DNA from: Campanula takesimana
Taxonomy: Eukaryota > Streptophyta > Magnoliopsida > Asterales > Campanulaceae
NCBI GenBank assembly: GCA_026119855.1
Contig: JAOWBW010001307.1
Coordinates: 1-64,000, forward strand
DNA length: 64,000 bases
Direction of reading: 5' to 3'
In this document: piece after piece, positions 46,411-57,530 of the stretch
Layout of the letters: every line of letters starts with the position of its first letter
Numbering within the stretch: the first letter of the stretch is position 1
Translations under genes and position numbers: made by a program
The notes under the pieces: model-generated
Told to the model about the DNA's origin: nothing
Database searches by the model: none
The model's input: the letters and a program-made list of their open reading frames with translations, nothing else

Positions 46411-47340
46411 ATTTTTAACTGGACTTACGAAGAACGGCCGGGTTAAATTCACAATCTTAACCTCTTAACCTGGACTTACGAAGCGCGGTCGGGTTAAATT
46501 CACATTCTTAAACTCTTAACCTAGACTTACGAAGCGTGGCCGGGTTAAATTCACATTATTAAACTCTTAACCTGGACTTACGAAGCGCGGCCGGGTTAAT
46601 TTCACATTCTTAACCTGGACTTACGAAGCGCGGCCGGGTTAATTTCACAAAGCTTAAACTCTTAACCTGGACTTACGAAGCACGGCCGGGTTAATTTCAC
46701 ATTTTTAACCTGGACTTACGAAGCGCGGCCGGGTTAATTTCACAAAGCTTAACCTGGACTTACGAAGAGCGGCCGGGTTAATTTTACATTCTTAACCTGG
46801 ACTTACGAAGTGCGGCCGGGTTAATTTCACAAAGCTTAAACACCTAACCTAGACTTACGAAGCGCAGCCTGGTTAATTTCACATTCTTAACCTGGACTTA
46901 CGAAGTGCAGCCGGGTTAATTTCACAAAGCTTAAACTCTTAACCTGGACTTATGAAGCGCGGCCGGGTTAATTTCACATTCTTAACCTGGACCTACGAAG
47001 CGCGGCCGGGTTAATTTCACATTCTTAACCTGGACTTACGAAGCGCGGCCGGTTAATTTCACAAAGCTTAACCTGGACTTACGAAGCGTGGCCGGGTTAA
47101 TTCACATTCTTAACCTGGACTTACGAAGCGCGACCGGGTTAATTTCACAAAGCTTAAACTCTTAACCTGGACTTACGAAGCGCGGCCGGGTTAATTTCAC
47201 ATTCTTAACCTAGACTTACGAAGCACGGCCGGGTTAATTTCACATTCTTAACCCGGACTTACGAAGCGCGGCCGGGTTAATTTCACATTCTTACCCTCTT
47301 AACCTGGACTTACAAAGCGCGGCCGGGTTAATTTCACAAG
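46411..47340. repeat. Minisatellite 2, about 20 units of 41-54 bases
   Basis: Units carry TTAACCTGG, then ACTTACGAAGCGCGG, then CCGGGTTAA. The outer nonamers are an inverted repeat. The spacer varies (ATTTCACATTC or ATTTCACAAAGC plus an optional TTAAACTC), which explains the unit length variation. It shares CTTACG...CGGCC with minisatellite 1. Confidence 0.92.
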
Positions 47341-48550
47341 GCTGGTCTTACGTCCATCTAGGGACTGCCCTATTTTCATTTTCATTGGGAACCTAATCTT
47401 CTAGGTTCAATTCAAGTTGTATGAGCTAAGAGGGGCATTTTAGACACTTTCCAAAGAGAGGGGGGCCTAAGTTCTATTTCAGAAACCTAGGGGCAACCAT
47501 GTTCAAGGCGTCAGGGGCCAGAGTGTAAATTGTGGGCTGAGATTCTTCCTCGCCCAAACCAGCCGTACGGCTTAAGAAGGCGTCTCCTTCTTTTTCAAAA
47601 CAGCAGCCATACGGATGGTTGCTTCATTTTTCAAAATCCAAGCCGAAAATCCTAGAGAGAGGCGATTTCAAGAGGGAAATTCATCAAAATTCTCTAGATT
47701 TCTTTCTCCAAACTGTTCAAAGTTCACTTATAGATGCTTGGGCGCGAAGGGGCTACCCAAGAGGGGCGGATAGGTGGCTTGACATGGTCCGCAATTTCTG
47801 GGGCTACACCATTGCCCTTAATGACGTGGAAGCGGGGTTCTTTAAGTCCCCTAACGCTCATTTATGCCATGACCGAGTGGTAAGCCTTCTTTCCGACTCG
47901 ATCTTTGTCAATTTTGTGCACTCCCTAGTCTTAGGGTTCATGTTCATGCAATTTGGGGTTTTCGCCTTCCTAGGTGCGATTCCACAAAATTGGCTTCATT
48001 TTCACGTTATTGAGATCACTAGGGACATAGGCATGTGTTCGTATCATCATTTGGACATGCCTAGCTATACTTTCTAAAATCAAAGTGTGTTGCCCCATGA
48101 TTTGTGCATAAACTACTTGTACCTTAGGTTCGACTAGTCATTTTGACACATTCAATTGCATGCTAGCATTTCCTAGGATAAGTTGTTGCATGTTTATGGA
48201 AATTCGGGACACCAAGTATCAAAATGGGGATGGATTTTGTTCTTTGGGACATGGGAAATCCTTTCAAACAAAACCTCACACATTCTTTTCACAAGAAACA
48301 CACACTTAAATACCCAACGTAGTTTAAAAGGGGACAACACATTTTTTTTTACAAAAGACACCCTCAAACGCCCAACGCAGTCTAAAAGGGTAAAATTACA
48401 TTTATTTGCAAGACACACCCTCAAATGCCCAACACAATTTGAAAAGGGTAAAATCACATTTATTTGCATGATTCATTCATCATATCCATTTATCATACGC
48501 ATTGGTATCTTAAAACTGTGTTATTCATACCTTTGATGTGTTTACCTGCA
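47341..48550. other. TatC spacer before the PMD gene
   Basis: No supported gene. A 153-codon plus-strand frame (47619-48077) shows no recognisable domain. GCCGTACGG or GCCATACGGATGG motifs lie at 47561 and 47604. Confidence 0.5.
48299..48475. repeat. Three-unit tandem repeat, about 59 bases
   Basis: Units share CCCAACGCAGTCTAAAAGGG-like and ACATTTATTTGCAAGACAC-like parts. Confidence 0.75.
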
Positions 48551-49153
48551 AGGCGGTGATCCTAAATCTCAAGGATCTCCCGACATGTGCTATTCCTTGT
48601 GGGAGGCCATACCCGAGGCTGTCGGCGATGGGCCCGGTCCGAGGGAGTGGGTAGAGGGCACCGGCTTGGTGCCATTCATTCAAGCCGTAGGCCAGCTGGT
48701 TAGCACTAACAGGAGCCTTGGACTCATCCTGCCTTGGGCGAGCATTGGTGGGATACGACCCACACCTTTCATTTGAGCTGAGGGGAGGTGACCGTGACTC
48801 CCGCAGACTTTTCTGCCATTACCGGGCTCTCCTTCGGCGGCCGACCAGTTATCTGGGCCGACCGGCTCTCGGCCGCGTATATTGGGGCGCTCATTAGCTT
48901 TTCGGGCCCTACCAAGGGTTTGGTGGCGGCAGAGCAGCTCGGGCGAGCTTATGTGTGGCTCCTTCTCAGCAACACCCTTTTCGCCAATGCCGACACCACA
49001 TGCATGTTCCCCCTACTTGGATCATTGTCCACTCCGGAGACCATCCGGAGTATTGCTTGGGGAGAGGCTGGGTTGGCTGAGCTGTACATGGAGCTCGATA
49101 AATTCAGTCGGAAATCGAGCAAATCTTTGGCTTGCTTCCAGTTCGCCTTTGAG

Positions 49154-49247
49154 GTACATTATTTTCCTTCCCCCATTTTTCTGTTTTCTCCTTCTCATTC
49201 ACCTTTTCGGTTTTAGGCATCTTAATGATTTTTGCCTTTACTTTCAG
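49154..49247 (+). other. Intron 1 of the PMD pseudogene
   Basis: Donor GAG|GTACATT, pyrimidine-rich interior, acceptor CTTTCAG|GCC; 94 bases, with phase kept. Confidence 0.72.
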
Positions 49248-49864
49248 GCCTGGTACTACGAGATCTTTGGTGGCTATCCATGGGCGCTGACCGTCAATCC
49301 CGCCATCACATTCCCGGCCATGGTATGTTGGGCTAGAGAGGCCCGAAACAAGAGGGGATCCAAGGGACTGGTCTCCGTCCGTCATACCGATGTCAGGGTA
49401 GTGCTAAGGGGAGCTATACTGGCTGAGCTTAACCTCTTTCCTTAGTCGAGGTAAGAGGGGCAAGGGCTAGGCATTAACCTGTCTGATGCTCTGCGGGTAA
49501 CCCGGGAGAGGAGACTGCTCGTAGGGTTCCGAGGAGAGGCCTTTTACTTGGGAGAGAGGGTGCTCTGGCAGCACGGGCTCATGCTCATGCAAAGGGCTCC
49601 TGTCAACCCTCCTGACACCATGTTCGTAGTAGACCGAGGGGACAACCCCTACCTCATGGGGCGAATGCATCCTATTTTATCACCGATGAGCCATACGGAC
49701 GTTTCGTGGCCCGGAGGCTGAGATCACCGCATGTAGTGGCTTCTGGGGTGGCTCCTTCGATGTGGCAGGACTTCTCATACATATATTCAGATAGCCGGGT
49801 CCACATGGTGGCCACATCTATGGTGGGAGAGGGGGCCCCACCTGAGGATGCGCCTGAGGGCGTG

Positions 49865-49946
49865 GTATGTTTTCATTCCTTTCTCTCACACTCACTCATC
49901 CCATATCCCTATCTTTTCTACTGGGCAGTTTAATTTCCCTGTGCAG
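49865..49946 (+). other. Intron 2 of the PMD pseudogene
   Basis: Donor GTG|GTATGTTTT, pyrimidine-rich interior, acceptor CCTGTGCAG|GTT; 82 bases. GGGCAG ending at 49928 is an alternative acceptor. Confidence 0.7.
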
Positions 49947-50444
49947 GTTACAGCGGCGGCTCTGTTGGATAAACCCTCCCTCATGAAACGGGCCAAAAGG
50001 TGGCTGAAGAGGTTTATCGGTCGCTCTTCCAAGGGGCCTCGGACTGAGTCTAGGTTCACGCTGGGCAGGAACTCGGTGAGTGGTGGGGAGAGGTCTTTCC
50101 GATGGGCCTCGAGCGTAGAGCTACCCCCGCCCTTTATCCATCGCCATACCTTGGGCGGAGCTAATTTGGAGGCCTTTCGGGATTTGCTCCATGACCCCGG
50201 ATTTCACGAGCTCGCCCCAGATCCTTTTGCTCATTTGGCCTTGGATCGTGTGGAGCCCCAGCCGACCAGACATCTGGGTCCTCATTCCCAGATTCCTCCT
50301 TCTTTCTTCTCGGGCCTATCTTCTTTGGGTGGAGGCTCGAGCTTGGCGGAGTCCATATTCTTCTTTGACCCCAACACGTGCCCATCTCGTCCCTTGGAGA
50401 GGGTTTACTCACCTCCGGAGGATCCTTACCCAGATTCTAATTAG

Positions 50445-52530
50445 GATGTACCTATGTGAACAATTTTTCTTTTGTTTCATTTTATTAAAAAACAATGTAT
50501 GACAATTTGTTATCTTTGGTGTTTAAAACTTTGTCCCTTTTATTTGTAAATTCATCATTTATGCACGCTTGGGCCTCGAGAGGGCTTTATGGTCATTTCT
50601 GGACCGTCGGGGATTCCCGAGATGTGTTTGGACTCAATTATGCGGAGTTCGGCACATATCTGACAGGTTTTGAACAAGTGAAAATGAGTTTCACTTGTGG
50701 GAAAATAGCTGATACAAGCTGCTGATATGAAATTTTTCACAGGGAAAAACCAGCCGTACGGATCATACAAATGGTTGACTTTTTGACCAAACTTTCTGAG
50801 GACTTTTAGGGAATTTTGATAGATGGGAGACCTTATTTGACTCGGACCGTTTTACCCAAAGTATGACTCTTCGTTGGCCCTTCCATTGCACGATTATGGC
50901 TTGCCAGCCCCAGTGCTTTACCTTTACCGGGGACTACTCCTCGGGTCCCACCCTATTCTTTTGGGTGCGTGTCCTCTTCGCCCGGGACACGGTCCACCTT
51001 TGCATGGGTTTCCTCTTCCTAATCAATCCAAACATGTCATTTTTCCCTCTTCCACATATCCCATCATCTTCTCTTCCTGGGAGTGGCCTAGTTGACTCTG
51101 ACACGGACAATAGCAAATCATGCTTGCTCACACGAATAGACACACATAGGCATTTACGGTAGTGAGTCCCTTTTCTGAGGAAGGAATCCTATGGATAGAA
51201 ATTCAAGTGTTTGGCTCTTTCCTAAGATGTGGAAAAGAAGACTTGTCGAGGCATTCGAAATCGGCCTTAGTTAATGTCGTCAGAATGATTGCTCGAATGA
51301 ACCGTGTCCAGCATTAGGTTAAAATTCAAGCAATTAGCCTTAACATGCATAAATGTTGTGATCATTTGAGATTCAGATTCGATCAATGGCAAGATCGAAG
51401 TGTGTTTAGGAGGGATTAGTCATTATCCGGGAGATTGGTCATTGACGGGACCAAGGGAAGATAGCCGGGTCATCTTGGGAGGACCGAGGCTTGATGGATT
51501 CATTTCACGCTATGACCGGACCCGAAGGTTGCCTACGTTCCCCTCAATGTGAGGAGCTCAGGTCGCCGTAGTTCTGCCTTCGGGCAGCTTTTGCCGGGAT
51601 TGGCTTCCTTTTGTTGTCTCGGGGGGGACGTTATTGCTCACTTTGCTTCGCAGTGATCTCTTTGAGATGGACCTCTTAGGATGAACCCTCTTCGGTGTGG
51701 ATGGGTCTCTTGAGGCAAGCATTTCTTTTTGCTATTTCCTTTCCTTCTTTCACATTCATTCATTTTCTTTTCTCATTCGTTCGTTTTTTTTTTTTTTTTC
51801 CTTTCGAGGGAGGGGTAATCATTATCCCTAACTTGCTTTCTTGGGAATTGGCTCTCTTTGAGCCCCTCATCAAGTCTAGCTTCGATTTCAAAGATCTGGG
51901 AAGCCCTTTGCTTGGTTGCACACGTGCGATCACGGTTGAATCTTGGTGGTTAAGCAACAACGTCCTTACCTTTTCACTGTCTCGCGATGCCTTCGATGTG
52001 AATCAGGAGTTTTTTTCAGAGAGGTGTATTGGGTTGTGTATCGGGGAAGTGTATGAGGGAAGACTTTCCATTAATGGTTTTCTTCATGGCAATTGATCAC
52101 AACATTCATTCATATCAAGATTAGTTGTTTGCATTTTGTACTCTTTTGTGTTTGGGTTCATTCATCCTTGAATGAGCCGTCGTTGACTATCATGTTTGGG
52201 GAGTCAACTCGTCATTTTGGGGATATAGCAATCATTTGGAAACATTAATCAAAGCGATTCTGAGAGTTAATGCATTTTTCGAGATAATGCCTCAAGTCTA
52301 GAGAGAATAGAAGTAAAGACGATTCATTTCATGGGAGACTCAATTTTTGCAAACATAGACTCAACTATTGACTCTATTGACTCAACCATGCATAACATTG
52401 CCTCGCAGGGATTTTCATAAAAAGAAACAAAAGACTTTGTCCACAACACAGACTTTTTAGGGACTCTCTAGAACCTACAATGCTAGACCACTCCCACTTT
52501 CTTTTTCTTCTTCCACCTCCTTACATCTCC
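50445..52530. other. TatC region where pol would be expected
   Basis: About 2.1 kb with no supported gene on either strand. It holds CCAGCCGTACGGATC (50750-50764), hairpin copy 7, a CTGCC-TTCG-GGCAG stem (51574-51587) and a T-run at 51786-51800. No RT or integrase motif was found. Confidence 0.6.
51533..51571. other. CTACG/CGTAG hairpin, copy 7 (type B)
   Basis: It is preceded by GACCGGACCCGAAGG, as is copy 5. Outer arms CTACG and CGTAG enclose the perfect inner stem CCTCA-ATG-TGAGG, followed by AGCTCAGGTCGC. Confidence 0.7.
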
Positions 52531-52533
52531 ACC

Positions 52534-53323
52534 TCAAACCCATTTGTCTCCTTGTTTGGTAATGAAACCTTCGTCGATGAGCACTTGGATATGATTTCTC
52601 AAGGTGAGGTAAGCATTCGTAGAATGACCCGGGGCCTGGTGGTACTTGCAGTGCTGCTTTGGATCGTGGTGAGCTCCGATCGGTTCGGTCCATATCACGT
52701 GCCGGCCAAGGAGCTCGATCTTACCGATCTCAAGTAAATGATCCAACATTTGTTCTCTGGGCATTCCTAGCTCATGGAACCAACGATAGTAAACTCCCTT
52801 GCCTTGGGGGTGAAATCCTCCCACGACTGCCGCAGGCTTCCCATAGGATACTGTGACAGGTTGGAGTTGATCATGAGACTCTTGCTCGTCTTGGACCAAG
52901 CGGTCGGGGATGGCCTTTGGTGAGGAGGACAACTTCTCCGAGGACCTTTTGATCTCCTCAATGGATTTCAATTTCATGGAGACATTCTCGGGTGTTCCTT
53001 GAGTTGTGCCTTTCTAATTCATCCGTTAATTCCGCTCGGCTATGCAGGAGCTCATACCGGCGATCATACTTTTCCTCAAGGTCTTTCCTGAGTCTCTCAC
53101 CACCCTTGTCCCATAGCTCCTCAACCTTTTCATGGAGTACCTCCTTGATCTCCTTCCGGAGCTGTTGAACCACCTTGATCGCTTCATTGCGATCGACCTC
53201 TGACTTTTGTATTTGATCTCTCATCGTGTTCACCGTCCTTTCTAGGAGTTTCACCCTGCCTTCCAGCCGGGCCTGTGCATCCAGCCGGATATCTACCTCA
53301 ATCGCTTGGGATTTGCTTTCCAT
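52534..53323 (-). pseudogene. gag: TatC mini-gag (coiled coil plus zinc knuckle)
   Basis: Two overlapping minus-strand frames join by a frameshift near 52970. The first (53323-52958) is strongly charged and heptad-like (LEGRVKLLERTVNTMRDQI, VQQLRKEIKEVLHEKVEEL), a predicted coiled coil. The second (52977-52534) ends with CKYHQAPGHSTNAYLTLRNHI, aligning to the C-x2-H-x4-H-x4-C knuckle of TatA and TatB but with the last Cys replaced by Tyr. The globular gag core is not present between them. An RNA-binding or capsid-joining role is inference. Confidence 0.65.
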
Positions 53324-53640
53324 TGCTTCCTATAGCACAAAGGACCGACAAGCCGTAAGGGCACCATGGGAAAGAATCTCGAAAAGTCATGCTTTGAGTA
53401 AGGCGGTAACTCAACACAAACGAGATTTTGACTCATTGAGAGAAACGAGTTTGACCCTTTTGGGGGGGAAGCCCAAGCCATGCATTTTTTGGATGAATTT
53501 AACAATTTTGGTTTTCAGAAAATGAATTTTTGTTTATTCTTTTGATCATTCTTAGGCCGTTTCGTCACACGAACAAACGTTAGTACACAGTTCAAAGGCT
53601 TAACATGTTGTCTTGGGATCAAGTACTAGATAGGAAGAAT
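53324..53640. other. Unassigned spacer
   Basis: It may be TatC leader. No LTR end, PBS or gene was recognised. Confidence 0.4.
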
Positions 53641-53900
53641 AATAAAGAAAAGGAAGATTTTAACTTATTCACACGGTCCGGTCAAGCCATAATCAACAAA
53701 GATCCAAGAATAGAACAGCCATCATCTTAAAAAACGCCCGAACCCGTTGAGCTTGACGATCTACTTCTTAAACAACTAAAGAAAACTCAAGACGACATTT
53801 CTATATGGGATCTCTAAGGCTCATCTCATAAGCATCGAATGATTATCTCAAAAGCATTAGCCCAAGTCAAAGTGCCCAAAGAAATAACTCCCGAAGAGTT
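53641..53900 (+). pseudogene. TatD: plus-strand Tat gag-protease linker fragment
   Basis: It reads LFTRSGQAIINKDPRIEQ, then LKQLKKTQDDISIWDL, a TAA, and KEITPEEFVG. These align with LTRSGRAYQPPN, QLKKTQANISIW and SPNDLVHMI of TatA. The fragment is cut by the CopB LTR at 53901. Confidence 0.75.
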
Positions 53901-55383
53901 TGTTGGTGTTGGTGCCCTAGGCACGTTTGTTAAACGTTGTATAAGTTATCATTTTATTCATAATGATAAAGAGATAATAAGATTATTATTGTTGCTCATG
54001 TTTGCTTATAATAATCCTCGTCCCTAGAGCGTGTTAAGCAATAGTATAAAGGCTAAATGATCATGGGATGATCATGTTAGATTTATAGGTACTTGTTTGG
54101 AACAAGGTACTGGACATGACCCTCTGTTTGAGATTTATGTCATGGTCTATGTCATATATAAAATCTCATATTAGTTATGTCATTTGAATCTTAGACATGA
54201 AGTTATTATAGTCTTCCACTTGATGAAGATTATGTTTGACATATTCAAATGCTGCCTTAACACGGTAGTTATAAAGGGTATGATTGGATAATCAGATTCA
54301 CGTAGGGAAGAATAATAAGCTAAATGGATTTGTCCTCTTCGGAGAGATGTCAACTTGGGCCCCTCGAAGGAATGATGTTGGTGAAATGTTGGCCAAACTC
54401 AAATGGATTGATTGGATCAATGTCATTTGGTTAATCAACATATTCGGAATCGAGAAAGTATTGAACAATACAAGTTGACTTATTGACCATGACTTATGTT
54501 TCAATGACATCGTGGACAAAGGGATTGTGACATGTTCTAAAGGAATGCGAACTTGTATCTAGTTATACTATTTGGGTAGGTATGACGGTTTTCTAGAACC
54601 TAATCATTTCTTATGGTTTCATGTTTGAACCCATTGCCAACTTAGTATAATCCTAGAGGGTCACACACAATAGAACGAATCTTAATAAGGATTATATTGG
54701 AATTTTGGAATTTCTGGAAATCTGGACAAGTGGACGACCGCACAGTCTGGGTTGGGCGGCCCCACAGTTTGGGTTAAAAAGTACCAGAACCTTCCAGATA
54801 GATGTGCAGCCGCACAGGTGGTTTTGGGCGGCCGCACACCATGTCGGGACTGGTTTCCTGATTTTATTTGGAAAAGAATTTTGGAAGGGTTTAGACACAA
54901 GTTTCCTATTTGGAATAGGTCTAACTTGTATATAAACAACAAAATTCGGCCAGAATCAAATCCAATGTTTTGTGCAAGTCTCAAAGAGTTTGAGAGGGTT
55001 TTATTTTGTTCTAAGAGATCCTAGATTGAAGAACAAAATAATACACAAATAAAATTCCATATAGTTCATATTAATTGTGAAAATGTGTTTCAAAATTTTG
55101 GTCTAGCAACTAAGATCAAGTGTTCTTGATATTCGTTTGTGGTGTGGATACCGCTAGAAGGTGAAACTTATCATCTTCAAAGTTCGTGATTCTTACTATG
55201 TTCGTGATCATGGTTTCAAGCCTCCATCGAATTCAAGGTTGCAAAATCAAAGGCATCAAGGGTTAGTATTCTAGTATTCATCATATTGTATTTGACTTAA
55301 TCATATGAATGGATCTATGGGCTTTGGGTTTCATTAAATTTAAATGCTTAATTCCGCTGCGCATGTTACTCCGAAACCCAACA
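53901..55383 (+). repeat. CopB 5' LTR
   Basis: 1483 bases, TGTTGG...CCCAACA. CG-rich 13-mers are partly mutated (54726-54840). Confidence 0.9.
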
Positions 55384-55397
55384 GTGGTATCAGAGCC

Positions 55398-56890
55398 CCG
55401 TTCATGTTGATTATTTCAATACTTAGATCATGTTGTGTGTATATAAAATGTTTATTTGCCTAGCATGATATGAATATTGGATTATATGATGTTTATGTGT
55501 TATGTGATTTTATGTGGTTATTGTTTTGCGACTTTAATCGCACGATTCAATCGCAATAAATATTATGAGGATTTTGATTGTTTGATTATTAATTCTGATT
55601 GGATCATGGTTTTAATAATCGGGAAAAAACAATTTTGAGACAAATTTTCGAACTTTAAAATTGCCTTCTGATCCTCCTGTGCGAACGCACAGAATAACGT
55701 GGGCGACCACACATTTATTTTTGGGCGACCGCACAATGGAATCAGAATGTTGATTCTTTTTGCCTTTGATCAGATTTGGAATTTTCAAGAGGTCCAACCA
55801 AAACCAGTAACAGAACCAAGCCAGACCTGCTGATCTGGAATGGGTTTTGGGTAGTTGGGTTTGGTGAGGATCTTGGGGTTTGATTTTCCTATGTTCTAGT
55901 CTTATGACTCTAAGATTGGTTCAAGGTTTGGATGGCAAATCTACGTTCATCGAGATTGTGTTTCCCAAACTTGATCGCAATCAAAGTTTCAAAGATAAAA
56001 CGAAGTTAGAATTATGAAGAGTTCATAATTGCTAAGATTGAGAAACAAAGTTCTTGATTCAATGATTGGAGATCCATGTGGAATTGTGAATGCAATTAGC
56101 CTACGTTCATCGAGACCATCTATTGCTTAGTTTCGGCCACATGGACTACTTTCTTGATTTCTTGAATTAGTGCGGGATTGTGGTTGCCTAATGGCTTAGT
56201 TCGATTGCACTTCTTGTTGTCTTGATTTGGAGATGATAACCAAAGTTCAAACAGTCTCATCCTCATAATTATAGAGAAACTAATGACACATAAATATTAT
56301 GCTTAAATTAATGGAGATTAATTTAGTGGCTAAACTTGATACATAACATGTTTATCTTGTGTGCTCATAAATGTGTTGTATGCTATATGGTGATGAACCT
56401 TCAAGAAAGTTTTAAGTCTTTTTTGCCACGCCATGATTAAAACACTTGTTAGTGCATGGGAAATTTTAATGTGGGTTCGCCCTAGCGAGGTACATTGACT
56501 TTATTCATGTATGAGCAAGATGGATGATGTGGGCACGCCCTAGCGAGGCACATCAACTATACGTTTAAAATGGTTGGACTTAATAAGGCGTCAAAACAGT
56601 TTTGGGCCTAGGCAAAGATGAGATTAAACATGCTTTTGAAATTGGATCACTAAGAATCATATTGGATATGATTGACAAGAAATTGTCTACCTAATTAATT
56701 GATTTTGAGCAGTCCGCCTCCGTGGACTCAAAATTAAATTAAAGTTGGATCTTAGCCCATTTAAATTATATTATACATTGGATGTATAAGAAGGTTATAT
56801 AATTTAGTGGAAGTATTTTTGGAAAATACATTATTTATCTCTTTGACGAGATTGGTACTTGTAAAATTTTGGAAATTTTGCATTAGTTGT
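55398..56890 (+). other. CopB leader
   Basis: Collinear with 13948-15485. It retains GGGCGACCGCACA and CGCCCTAGCG phrases. No gene. Confidence 0.75.
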
Positions 56891-57430
56891 AGATGACAAC
56901 TTAAAATCGTTGCGATCAATCCTTGATAAGGATAAGCTTCAAAGAGAATGGTACAAAGTTCATGGATTGGATCCTGAGCCTAAGAATGGTTCTAAGGCAA
57001 GAGAGATGTGTTGTACATTCTTGATGGGCCAATTCCTAAAGAACCTAATGCCGGAGTAGACAATCACAAGAATCATGATTATGATTCTAGGAATGTGAGT
57101 TGTCTTATGCCCACGATTATGTGCTCTTAAACTCCAACAAAGTTTGGAACTTGTGGAAGCCTATTAAATAGGCGTGGAGTTAAGTTACATGTTTCAAAGA
57201 GCAATCTAAGCAAGAGGGGGGTATAAAACCATTGTTGCATTCACTCATTGCAAAATGAGTAAAGAACCAAGAATGGAACCTCACATGCTTAAGATAAAGG
57301 CTACGTAGAGCATCTTGAGAAACTTGGTTGTCCAATTGGATTGAGCAAGCCACGAGATCTCATTCTTGATTCATTGTTCAAATGTTATGATCACTTAATG
57401 ATGAACTATGACATGCTTAGAATGAATAAG
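56891..57430 (+). pseudogene. gag: CopB gag remnant
   Basis: Nucleotide homology to 15490-16040 of CopA (for example TTGCGATC, CTTGATAAGGATAAGCT) with many indels. No long frame survives. Confidence 0.75.
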
Positions 57431-57530
57431 NNNNNNNNNNNNNNNNNNNNNNNNNNNNNNNNNNNNNNNNNNNNNNNNNNNNNNNNNNNNNNNNNNNNNN
57501 NNNNNNNNNNNNNNNNNNNNNNNNNNNNNN
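57431..57530. other. Assembly gap, 100 N
   Basis: A run of exactly 100 N, probably a nominal size, so distances across it are uncertain. Confidence 0.99.

Larger units (their letters stand above)
48560..50444 (+). pseudogene. Plant mobile domain (PMD) gene carried antisense in TatC, with two introns (broken)
   Basis: Exon 1 (about 48560-49153) gives GTGLVPFIQAVGQLVSTNRSLGL, then after a 1-base frameshift near 48740 WWDTTHTFHLS, a TGA (48779-48781), and GEVTVTPADFSAITGLSFGG. The order W..THTFHL.GE.T.T..D...I.GL..GG is the PMD signature. Intron 1 is 49154-49247 (GT...TTTCAG) and joins ..FAFE to AWYYEIFGGYP in phase. Exon 2 continues to EAFYLGERVLWQHG, with a stop near 49443 and a frameshift near 49670. 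Intron 2 is 49865-49946 (GTATGT...GTGCAG). Exon 3 ends at the stop at 50442-50444. PMD proteins occur in plant nuclear proteins such as MAIN/MAIL1 and in transposons. An upstream exon cannot be excluded. Confidence 0.7.
43437..53323 (-). mobile_element. TatC: pol-less Tat-like element, right end unresolved
   Basis: It has an LTR, purine tract, hairpin copy 6, minisatellites, an antisense PMD gene, hairpin copy 7 and gag, in the same order as TatA, but no protease, RT or integrase between hairpin 7 and gag. No right LTR or PBS was found before the plus-strand Tat fragment at 53641. It is best read as a non-autonomous element whose 5' end was lost. Confidence 0.7.
53901..57430 (+). mobile_element. 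CopB: copia relative of CopA, cut by the gap
   Basis: LTR 53901-55383, PBS TGGTATCAGAGCC at 55385-55397, leader homologous to CopA and a badly decayed gag start run into the 100-N gap. Its LTR is the most diverged of the family here. The five bases before it are GAGTT, with no matching duplication found downstream. Confidence 0.85.

Noticed and set aside
45709..47340. Centromeric satellite
   Set aside because: The units are too short and the array is bounded inside a retroelement 3' UTR.
47619..48077. 153-codon plus-strand frame upstream of the PMD gene
   Set aside because: No domain recognised and no splice link to the PMD exons found; it could be an untranslated part.
51695..52096. 133-codon frame in the TatC spacer
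   Set aside because: Low-complexity Phe/Ser start over a T-run, with no homology.
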